Positions 7,420 to 13,820 of a stretch of 13,820 nucleotides of DNA are shown one piece after another. Source of the stretch: Zelonia costaricensis. Lineage: Eukaryota; Euglenozoa; Kinetoplastea; Trypanosomatida; Trypanosomatidae. Position 1 is the stretch's first letter, and every line of letters starts with the position of its first letter. Where the stretch lies: positions 1 through 13,820 of the forward strand of contig JASAOO010002925.1 of NCBI GenBank assembly GCA_030849075.1, given 5' to 3'. The notes beneath the pieces are model-generated. The model did not search any database, had not been told where the DNA came from, and was given only the letters and a program-made list of their open reading frames with translations. Both the position numbers and the translations under genes were made by a program.

Positions 7420-8024
7420 TGTGGTTGCTAGTGAGAGGCTGCTTCAACGGTGAGGGCCTCTGTCTGACGATGTTCCCGGTGGGGGTTTGGGGGGGGGGCC
7501 AATGCGTATACGCGCAGAAGACAACGAAAGGGGGGGGGGGGGGCGGAGCAGCGTCAGATCAGTGTGCCAGGAGCGGTGCGGTGGAAGGAGAGAAACAGGT
7601 GGTGGTGGGGGGGGAGGGGGACGCAGTTTCGCCCAGTGCTGTGCGACTCAGGTGCCGGCGATAGAGAGGGGAGGGGAGGGGGGGGGGGCAGAGGGAAAGC
7701 GCAGGGCGCGCGGGGTGTGCTCTCGTTGGTGAAAACCTCCAGCAGCGCATGAGCTTGTTCTCACTCTTCCCACTCAAGGAATCCGCGACGGGCTTGGGCC
7801 CACCGTCGAGGCTTCGTGTACTGCTGCACAGGTTGGCGGCGCCGGTGACTCTTCCGCCCCCCTCCCACTCGACCCCGCGTCTCGCTGCTTATTATCAAAC
7901 CCCACTTTCGTGGTGTGTGTTTGTGTGACGGAGTTAACGTTGTTGCTTATGCGGTGTTGTGAACACGAAAAGGCAAAGCGGCTGCGGCAGGCGCGTACTT
8001 CAACGAGGCAACCGAGGACACGAC
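7420..8024. other. Intergenic spacer with clustered G/C homopolymer runs
   Basis: This 605 bp spacer contains the PPR 3'UTR and the methyltransferase 5'UTR. The part at 7481-7690 is packed with plus-strand G runs (about 7490-7498, 7530-7543, 7608-7620, 7668-7688), which are C tracts in the transcript. The rest (7700-8024) has no recognisable gene, RNA or repeat beyond short GT stretches. No credible coding frame was seen. Confidence 0.75.
7464..7543 (-). promoter_or_regulatory. Predicted trans-splice acceptor of the methyltransferase gene
   Basis: The minus strand carries a C14 tract (7530-7543), continued by TTTCGTTGTCTTCTGC, and a second C-rich run (7481-7498). The first AG after them is at 7465-7464. 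The resulting leader, 7463-7420, is about 44 nt and has no ATG, supporting the start at 7419. Alternative AGs further down are possible. Confidence 0.6.
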
Positions 8025-10124
8025 TCACTCCTTCTTCCGTTGCCTCTCGCTTTCGGATGGAGACGCAGTCGGGTGGGCCGTGTCCTCAACGAGTGGAGTC
8101 GCCGCAGGCGCCAGCTGGCGGAGCTCATCGGGGTAGCGCACCGGCGTCACCGGTGCCCCGACCCGCACCCCGTTCCAGTGCCGCACGGCCGCGAGCTGCG
8201 CCGCATTGGGCGATAGCACATGCACGTCCGCGTCGGGGTTGAGGGACTTGAGCATCGCCGCCACCGCCACCACGCGCTCCACGGAGGTGATGCGGTCGGT
8301 GGTGTGCAGCACCGCCGGCAGGCTTGCCGTCGACGACGACGCAAGCCCCGCAGCGACGGCGTGCGGTACGAGTGCTGGTGCAGCCGCGCTGCCGTGTCGG
8401 ATGACGAGCTCCGCGTGCTTGGCCGGCGCGGGTGGCGCCGCGGTGCCCGTCGTGTGGGCCTCGCCACCGACTGGTGCGAGCCGCTCGAGTAGCGCCTCAC
8501 CGTATGCCGTGGATTCCGCCGCGTCTGCCAGGGGCGGCGGCGCGGTGCAGCCCGGTGGCAGCACCTCCTGTCGCTCCGCCTCGGCCCGCAGCGCCGTGAG
8601 CGCCTCTGGGCTGGCCGGACCGCCCTCTGCGAGGTACGTGTGGGCGAGCAGCTGGTGGGCGTAGGGCAGCACCCGCAGCATGCGCCACTCCTCGCGCTTC
8701 AGCAGCTGGCCGAGGCGCCGCAGCGTGGACTTCATTCGCCGGCCCTGCAGCGAGTCCCCGTTTTCCCGTGCGCGCCGTGCGAGCAGCCGGACGGCGGCGA
8801 ACGGCACAAAGACGGAGTCGTAGTGGTGGATGAGCGACTCGAAGGTGGTGGAGAGGAGCACGTTATGGTCGACCACCGCCACGCGCCCCTGCACAAGCCA
8901 GCGCTGGTCCAGCGAGCCGCTCGTGCCGAGCTGCCGCGTCACGGCGGCGAGGACGTCGCCGATTCTGTCCTGGAAAGACTCGTACACGAGGAGGGCGTCG
9001 TGTGGGCGGGGGTGCGAGAGCAGGGCGTCCACGAGTGCGACGCTGAGGGCCAGCGAGTGGGTTAGCGGGTTGCCGGCGTCGGTGCGGTCTAGCTGGTACT
9101 CCCGCTCGGCGAACTGCGTTGCCTCGTGGTTGAGCTGCATGCGGAACAGGTTGAGCAGCACATTGCGGTACATGGTGTCCGTGATGGGCATGCCCAGCGC
9201 GTGCGCCTCAGCGACGCACCGGATGCAATGCGAGACGCAGTGCGGGTGCAGCTGCTGAACCGTGTTCAGCGTCTCCGAGCTGGGCTGCACGTTGTGCGTC
9301 TGCATGGAGTGGAAGAGCTCGATGCCCTTCTCCCAGTTGCGGCCGCCCATCGTGGACAGCACCGCGTTGTAGTGCCCGGCCGTCACTTCAACGTTGGCCT
9401 CCAGCGCACGAAGGATGGCGAGGGCGTAGCTCCAGCGCGCCGGCAGCCGCGACTGCGCAATAACGCGCAGCAGTTCCAGGTAGACGACGCCGTTCGGCTT
9501 CGTGCCGTGCTGCACCGCGCCGGCGAACACCTCGAGCCCGGTCTGCCACGGCCCGTAGCGGCGGCAGGCGTTCATGACGGCGTGGACGGCGAGTGGGTCG
9601 AGCACTTGCTGGTCCTGCCAGAGCCGCTCGCAGTGCTGCATGGCGGCGCGCCAGTTGCCGGCGTTGCGGTAGGTGGAGAGCAGCGCACCGTGCAGTCGCG
9701 CGTTCACCTTGTCCTCCGCCACGGCGTCCTTCCAGAACTGCAGCGCCTTGCGCGTCTGCCGCTCGTCGTTGGCGTGTGCCATGAGGAGGCAGTAGTGCTG
9801 CGACGTCAGCGGCTGCTTGGCGTGGCGCAGGGCCTCGACAAGCACCTCGGTGCGGTCTAGCCGACGCAACGCGCGGTGCTGCTTGAGAAGGGCCGCGACG
9901 GCATCGCGGTTGAGCTCGTTCATGTCTAGGGCGTGCCGCACGGCAGCCGGCAGCTTCTCCGTCGGAGTCTGCGCCAGCACGGCTGTCACGGAGGGCTTTG
10001 CCTCGCTTGTGTGGTGCACGAGGTTCTTGCGCTTGCCGTACAGCAGCCGCGCCATGTCCGGCTCGCGGGAGCGGCCCTGCTTCCACAGCACACCGCTGCG
10101 GCGCACAAGACCGACGTGCCACAT
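8025..10124 (-). CDS. PPR-repeat protein with C-terminal PIN-like region, probably mitochondrial
   Basis: The 699-residue protein begins with a basic stretch lacking acidic residues for its first 20 positions (MWHVGLVRRSGVLWKQGRSR), consistent with mitochondrial import. Residues about 107-281 form at least five consecutive 33-37-residue helical hairpins of pentatricopeptide type. Examples are LHGALLSTYRNAGNWRAAM, VHAVMNACRRYGPWQTGLEV and HYNAVLSTMGGRNWEKGIEL, and weaker units run to about 390. PPR arrays bind single-stranded RNA, and in trypanosomatids they mostly act in mitochondrial RNA processing, stability and translation. Residues 414-500 (VAVVDHNVLL with Asp419, VFVPFAAVRLLAR) and 608-655 (ERVVAVAAML, DVHVLSPNAAQLAAVR) match the beginning and end of a PIN-type nuclease fold, separated by a Pro/Ala-rich linker. 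Canonical acidic residues look replaced, so nuclease activity is doubtful. The frame runs open to 10514, but that leader lies before the predicted splice acceptor and is repeat-like. PPR identity is secure; the PIN-like call is inference. Confidence 0.88.
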   Translation of the reverse strand: MWHVGLVRRSGVLWKQGRSREPDMARLLYGKRKNLVHHTSEAKPSVTAVLAQTPTEKLPAAVRHALDMNELNRDAVAALLKQHRALRRLDRTEVLVEALRHAKQPLTSQHYCLLMAHANDERQTRKALQFWKDAVAEDKVNARLHGALLSTYRNAGNWRAAMQHCERLWQDQQVLDPLAVHAVMNACRRYGPWQTGLEVFAGAVQHGTKPNGVVYLELLRVIAQSRLPARWSYALAILRALEANVEVTAGHYNAVLSTMGGRNWEKGIELFHSMQTHNVQPSSETLNTVQQLHPHCVSHCIRCVAEAHALGMPITDTMYRNVLLNLFRMQLNHEATQFAEREYQLDRTDAGNPLTHSLALSVALVDALLSHPRPHDALLVYESFQDRIGDVLAAVTRQLGTSGSLDQRWLVQGRVAVVDHNVLLSTTFESLIHHYDSVFVPFAAVRLLARRARENGDSLQGRRMKSTLRRLGQLLKREEWRMLRVLPYAHQLLAHTYLAEGGPASPEALTALRAEAERQEVLPPGCTAPPPLADAAESTAYGEALLERLAPVGGEAHTTGTAAPPAPAKHAELVIRHGSAAAPALVPHAVAAGLASSSTASLPAVLHTTDRITSVERVVAVAAMLKSLNPDADVHVLSPNAAQLAAVRHWNGVRVGAPVTPVRYPDELRQLAPAATPLVEDTAHPTASPSESERQRKKE

Positions 10125-10183
10125 GCCGACAGCAGTCGAGCAGTTTGCGAGGAGAGCGGAAACCCCACTACGAGGATGGGGGG

Positions 10184-10220
10184 CTTGAGACCGGGGAAAG
10201 GGGGGGGGTAGAGACGGTGG
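10184..10220 (-). promoter_or_regulatory. Predicted trans-splice acceptor of the PPR gene
   Basis: On the minus strand a pyrimidine tract (C9-T3-C4 core, 10193-10208) is followed by the first AG at 10185-10184. Spliced-leader addition here would give a 5'UTR of about 59 nt (10183-10125) without an upstream ATG, which makes the ATG at 10124 the first start codon. The acceptor rule is established for trypanosomatids; its use here is inferred. Confidence 0.6.
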
Positions 10221-11085
10221 AGTAGGTGTGTAGGTATGTGTGTGAGTGGGGGTGTGTAAGGGGCGCGGGAAAGCAGAAGAGGGGGACGATATGGCAACAG
10301 AAGGCAAGAGGCAGGTGTGTGCAGGCGCGCCGCATCGCCGGCGTGCGCGCGTGAGGTCCACCGTTTCAGCGCGCAGACCCCCCCCCGGTCTGTGTGCAGA
10401 CCCACACACCGCGAACGTAGGCCACTGTACGAGCAAAAGCCAGTGAAGTGCTGGTGTGCACCTCCCGTGAAGTCTTGTGTGTGGAAGAAGCGGCAGCAGC
10501 AGCGCTTTCTTCACCTGCGCCAGGCGATTGCAGCTGCGGCCAGCGCGGTACGGCGGAGAGCGCGCTCGGGCTGTGAAACGCTAGCACCTGGTCGTGCCTG
10601 CGACTTGTGCCCCTCGTTGTCGGCTCTCTCTAGCTCTGAGCACTACGTTGTTTATGGAATGCTTGTCAAGTTAGCGATAGTCCGGCTGGACGGACACAGA
10701 CACACAGACACGCGGCAGCGGCGGTGTCAACGCCTAAGACATGCAGGCAGCCCTGCGTGCACGGCAACAGCACAGGGCGCGGTGGATTCGGGAGGAGCAC
10801 CCGCCTCTCCCCACGGGATCGCAACACATCAGCGCAGAACAACCGTACACACCAGCGCATCTGAAGAAACGCACCACTAGACCGACTCCCCCGATCTCGC
10901 AACGCGCACGCTACAGCGGCAGCGGCGTTGCCCGCGCCACCCGCGCCACAGCTGGGGGGCTGACGGACTTCCGAAGACGAAGAGGGAACCCAGAACGTGA
11001 GTCGGAAGGGGGGGGACGGGGAAGGAAGGGGGGGGGGGAAACACAGCTAAGAAGAGGCACGCGAATACGCCCCACCCCTCTCTTC

Positions 11086-11103
11086 CACACACACACACAC
11101 ACA
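11086..11103. repeat. CA dinucleotide repeat, 9 units
   Basis: A perfect (CA)9 tract on the plus strand, read as (GU)9 in the transcript, lies in the kinase 3'UTR region. It is followed ten bases later by a run of twelve A. Repeats of this kind are common in Leishmania spacers. Confidence 0.95.
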
Positions 11104-11408
11104 GACCACATAGAAAAAAAAAAAACGGCAACGCATATGCAAAGCCAGGCACGGCCAGCGCCTGCAGCGGTGTGATGAAGAAGTCCAAATAGCAACAAGA
11201 GAAAAACGAAAAAAAAAAGGAAAGGCAGAGTTTCCGCAACGTGTGGACGCAATGATGCGTGGATGTGGTATCCATCCTCCACCACTCCACCCCTCGCAGA
11301 GGCAGAGGTCTGAAATCAGAAGCGGTCACAATAAGGACAACAACTGGGCGGCCCATGACGACTGCCGCCTCACGCCCTCCTCTGCCGCTCCCCTCTCCAC
11401 GCCCCTCG

Positions 11409-13778
11409 TCAGCCGACGCGCTTGACGAGGGCGTCGGACAGCAGCAGCACCAGGTCCATGCCGATCATTGTGTTGCGCACCACCTTGAAATCCACCAGGT
11501 AGCCCTTTTCGTGGCGCTCGTGGATGCGGAAGAAGTACAGGGACAGGATGACCGGGTTCGCCGGTGGAGCGGGCGTGGCGGCCGGCGAGGGGGCGGCGGC
11601 GGCGGTGATCGCCGTGCCGGCGCTCAGCGGCGAGCCGTCGTGCAGCCGCAGTTGCGACGAGGCGGAGACGGAGGCGGAGGCGCTGCCGGGCACCCCACTC
11701 GCCGGCTGCGTCGACACCGACTCGTCGTCACCACCGCCGCCTTGCAGGTCGCCGAAGTAGTTGCCGCGTGCCGCCGGACTCGTGCCGGCGTTGAAGACTC
11801 CGACGCCGCCGCCGCCGGCGCTGCGTCCGCCGGCGCTCGCACCCGGGCGGCGCGGGCGGACGGCGTGGGGATAGATGGACTCCTCATCGCGCTGCGTGCT
11901 GCCGGTGATGTCGTCGCCCTCGTGGTCGTCGCTGCTGATACTCGCCGCGGCGCCGCCAGCGCCGATCCGGATCGGCGCCGACGAGCCGACCGAGGAGGAG
12001 CTCAACACACTCCGCCGCGGGGACGCGGTGGAGCTGCGCGACACGTCAGCCACGACGCGCCACGTCTCGGCAGTCGAGCGGATGAGCAGGCGGAAGGGCG
12101 AGAGGACCTTCCACTCCATCTTGAAGCTGAGGAGAACGCCGTAGATGGCCGAGAGCGCCTGCTCGGCACGCCAGTCTGTCATCAGCCCGACACGCCAGCC
12201 GTAGTTGTTCTCTACAATGAACTGCTCCTCCTCTGCCGTGTACATGGCATGCTTGCGTGCAACAGAGCCGACCCGGGGCTGGTCACTCAGACTGGCCCCT
12301 AGCTGCGACGCCGCGCTGCCCCCGACTGCCGCGTGCAGGCCCGCGCGGCGGTAGCTGTTGCCACTCGCTGCGCCGGGCGCCGGGGCGTTGCGGAGACTGC
12401 CCGGGGTGAAGGTGGAGGAGCCCATGCTGCCGGAGCCGATGAGCGAGCCGGACCGCACCCAGGCGGTGATGCGGAAGGAGCCGACGGCGGTCGAGCCGCC
12501 GTTGCCGCCGGCCGTGTCGCTGGTGCTCGCCTCGCTGGCCCGACTCGGGTCCCCGAAGGCCGCGACGGAGGCCGGCACGAAGCTGCCGGTGTTGTACACG
12601 TTCTTGTTCCTGGCGGCGTCGGCCTCGTCGAGCAGCACCTCCATCGCCGGGCTCTGTGTCAGCATCAGGCCCATGTTGAGCTCCCGCTCCATCGCCTTGG
12701 GCTGGAACTTGGTCTGCTGTGCCCCGATGGCGTGGTTGGCGCCGCGGGCCTCCTCGTTGGATGCGTTGAGCTCGCGCACCTCCGCCGCGATCTCGCGACG
12801 CCGCCGCGCGTCGAGGAAGATGTTGTAGGCCACAAATGCGGCACCAGAGCCCTGGTCCAGCTCGCGGCGCACGTCGCGCTCGCGCATCTGCAGCCGCTTC
12901 GCCGTCTCGCTGACCAGCACCGACACAATGCGGTCCTCCTTGACGCTAAAGATGGACTCGCTGTACGAGAGCCGCATCGGGAGCCGCAGGTTGAACCACG
13001 CGTTGTCGCGTATTTGTGGAATCGTGAGACGCACCAAAGGGTCGACGATGAGGATCTGCTGAATGAGCTCACGCGGGCCGGCGTTCATGATGGACGGAAT
13101 GGTGTACCTGCCCTTCTTGATCTTGTTGAAGAGCTGCGGGATGCTCTCCTCGTCAAACGGCAGGCACCCGCACAGCAGGGCGTAGAGGATGACGCCGCAG
13201 GACCACACGTCCACCTCGGGGCCGAAGTACAGCTTGCCAGAGATGACCTCCGGTGCCGCGTAGTTTGGCGACCCACACGACGTGGCGAGGAACTCGCCGT
13301 CCTTCATGATGTTGGACAGCCCAAAGTCGATCAGCTTCACCTGCAGTCCGGTGCCGAGTAGGATGTTCTCCGGCTTCAGGTCGCGGTGGACGACGCGGAA
13401 GTGGTGGCAGTACTCGATCGCGCAGACGATCTGCTGAAAGATGTAGCGCGCCTCCGTCTCCCGCACGCGGCCCTTCTGTACAATGTAGTCGTACAGCTCC
13501 CCGCCCTCGACGTACTCCATGATGAGATACATGTCCGTCGGTGTTGATATTACCTCGTAGAGGCGGCAGATGTTCGGGTGCGAGAAGAGCTGCAGAATCT
13601 CGATTTCGCGGTGAATCTTCTTGTCCATGTTCGCCGTCTTGAGCTTCTGCCGATTCAGAATCTTGATAGCCACGTACTCGTTCGTGTGGATGTGCCGCCC
13701 CTTTTTCACTTTGCCGAAGCTGCCGCGGCCGATGGTTTCGCCGATCACGTAGCTGCCGATCATCTGCTCCGGCATCAT
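11409..13778 (-). CDS. AMPK/SNF1-type catalytic alpha subunit, Ser/Thr protein kinase (5' end may extend past window)
   Basis: The 789-residue protein is the catalytic alpha subunit of an AMP-activated kinase, a cytosolic energy sensor that phosphorylates Ser/Thr. The kinase domain fills residues 10-261. It has the glycine loop GRGSFGKV (17-24), Lys39 in VAIK, Glu58 or Glu60 in helix C, HRDLKPEN (131-138), DFG (151-153), activation-loop Thr166 in LATSCGSPNYAAPEV and APE (175-177), so it should be active and switched on by an upstream kinase. Residues 275-333 resemble the AMPK autoinhibitory/UBA-like region, including AYNIFLDARRRRE. A Gly/Ser/Ala-rich linker follows. The alpha C-terminal domain, which contacts beta and gamma subunits, starts near 526 (YGWRVGLMTDWRAEQAL, FEWKV-like MEWKV) and resumes at 741-789 (SLYFF, YLVDFKVV) after a low-complexity insert. 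The chosen start is an ATG-ATG ten residues before the kinase fold, usual for the family. The frame has no stop up to the right edge, so an earlier start is possible. Stop is TGA. Family assignment is very secure; alpha1 versus alpha2 paralogue is not resolved. Confidence 0.95.
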   Translation of the reverse strand: MMPEQMIGSYVIGETIGRGSFGKVKKGRHIHTNEYVAIKILNRQKLKTANMDKKIHREIEILQLFSHPNICRLYEVISTPTDMYLIMEYVEGGELYDYIVQKGRVRETEARYIFQQIVCAIEYCHHFRVVHRDLKPENILLGTGLQVKLIDFGLSNIMKDGEFLATSCGSPNYAAPEVISGKLYFGPEVDVWSCGVILYALLCGCLPFDEESIPQLFNKIKKGRYTIPSIMNAGPRELIQQILIVDPLVRLTIPQIRDNAWFNLRLPMRLSYSESIFSVKEDRIVSVLVSETAKRLQMRERDVRRELDQGSGAAFVAYNIFLDARRRREIAAEVRELNASNEEARGANHAIGAQQTKFQPKAMERELNMGLMLTQSPAMEVLLDEADAARNKNVYNTGSFVPASVAAFGDPSRASEASTSDTAGGNGGSTAVGSFRITAWVRSGSLIGSGSMGSSTFTPGSLRNAPAPGAASGNSYRRAGLHAAVGGSAASQLGASLSDQPRVGSVARKHAMYTAEEEQFIVENNYGWRVGLMTDWRAEQALSAIYGVLLSFKMEWKVLSPFRLLIRSTAETWRVVADVSRSSTASPRRSVLSSSSVGSSAPIRIGAGGAAASISSDDHEGDDITGSTQRDEESIYPHAVRPRRPGASAGGRSAGGGGVGVFNAGTSPAARGNYFGDLQGGGGDDESVSTQPASGVPGSASASVSASSQLRLHDGSPLSAGTAITAAAAPSPAATPAPPANPVILSLYFFRIHERHEKGYLVDFKVVRNTMIGMDLVLLLSDALVKRVG

Positions 13779-13798
13779 CGGATTGCTACTCGGCGCAT
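13775..13798 (-). other. Possible 7-codon upstream ORF overlapping the kinase ATG
   Basis: On the minus strand an out-of-frame ATG at 13798-13796 opens a seven-codon reading frame (MRRVAIR) that stops with TGA at 13777-13775. This stop overlaps the two tandem ATGs of the kinase. It matters only if the mRNA 5' end lies upstream of 13798 and the kinase starts at 13778. If the kinase frame really begins further upstream, this is simply internal coding sequence. Confidence 0.2.
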
Positions 13799-13820
13799 TG
13801 CCACTGCGAGACTGGGAGTA

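Larger units (their letters stand above)
10125..11408. other. Intergenic spacer: 3'UTR of the kinase gene and 5'UTR of the PPR gene
   Basis: This is 1.28 kb with no credible coding region. On the transcribed (minus) strand it holds U-rich and C-rich tracts, which appear on the plus strand as A10 at 11209-11218, A12 at 11114-11125, G11 at 11028-11038 and G8 at 11008-11015, plus a CA repeat. Open frames across it on the minus strand translate as Phe/Pro/Cys-rich runs typical of decoded pyrimidine tracts. Several tracts could serve as alternative splice or polyadenylation signals. No tRNA, snoRNA pair of boxes or retroelement end was recognised. Confidence 0.75.

Noticed and set aside
10125..10514. 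130-residue N-terminal extension of the PPR protein
   Set aside because: Upstream of the predicted splice acceptor at 10184 and translates leader repeats (THTHTYTPTPPSLPPP); the ATG at 10124 also begins a plausible import signal.
11172..11178. GTGATGA resembling a box C of a C/D snoRNA on the plus strand
   Set aside because: No box D at a suitable distance, no terminal stem, and on the strand opposite to transcription.
10877..11356. 159-codon minus-strand open frame in the kinase-PPR spacer
   Set aside because: Runs of Phe, Pro and Cys (FFFSFF, PFFFFL, CVCVCG) simply decode U, C and GU tracts; no conserved segment.
11259..12302. 347-codon plus-strand open frame across the kinase 3' end
   Set aside because: Arg/Ala/Gly-rich low-complexity shadow of the kinase C-terminal region on the opposite strand.
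12333..13361. 342-codon plus-strand open frame antisense to the kinase
   Set aside because: It overlaps an unmistakable conserved kinase coding strand and its own translation (Arg/Ala/Val/His-rich) matches nothing; a codon-bias shadow.
1..13820. Possible strand switch or transcription start/stop region
   Set aside because: All five supported genes are on the minus strand, so there is no convergent or divergent point inside the window.

Overview
The window looks like chromosomal DNA of a trypanosomatid, most likely Leishmania or a close relative in Leishmaniinae. The evidence is the GC-rich intronless genes, all on one strand; long low-complexity spacers full of CA/GT repeats and homopolymer runs; and a pyrimidine tract followed by a first AG (the trans-splicing signal) upstream of each gene start that can be examined. 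No bacterial signals, tRNAs, CRISPR arrays, transposase genes or viral genes were seen.

Five protein genes are supported, all on the minus strand, so transcription runs from right to left as one polycistronic unit. From 5' to 3' they are: (1) an AMPK/SNF1 alpha-type protein kinase at 11409-13778, whose reading frame is still open at the right edge; (2) a PPR-repeat protein with a C-terminal PIN-like region at 8025-10124, probably mitochondrial; (3) an NSUN/Sun-family RNA cytosine-C5 methyltransferase at 5407-7419; (4) a CDA-like zinc deaminase with a possible mitochondrial presequence at 3863-4927; and (5) a protein of unknown function at 1978-3330. The 1.9 kb at the left end has no convincing gene. 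It ends in a strong predicted splice acceptor at 34-60, which should serve a next gene whose coding part lies beyond the window.

Start codons were chosen as the first ATG after the predicted splice acceptor. For genes 2, 4 and 5 this trims long upstream extensions that merely translate repeat-rich leader sequence. Neighbouring genes in trypanosomatid transcription units are generally not functionally related. Even so, three adjacent genes here encode RNA-acting or nucleoside-modifying proteins, and two of them have basic N-termini suggesting mitochondrial import. The observations most worth following are the deaminase, as a candidate for an RNA or nucleotide C-to-U activity in the mitochondrion, and the PPR plus PIN-like fusion, whose metal-binding residues look partly lost.
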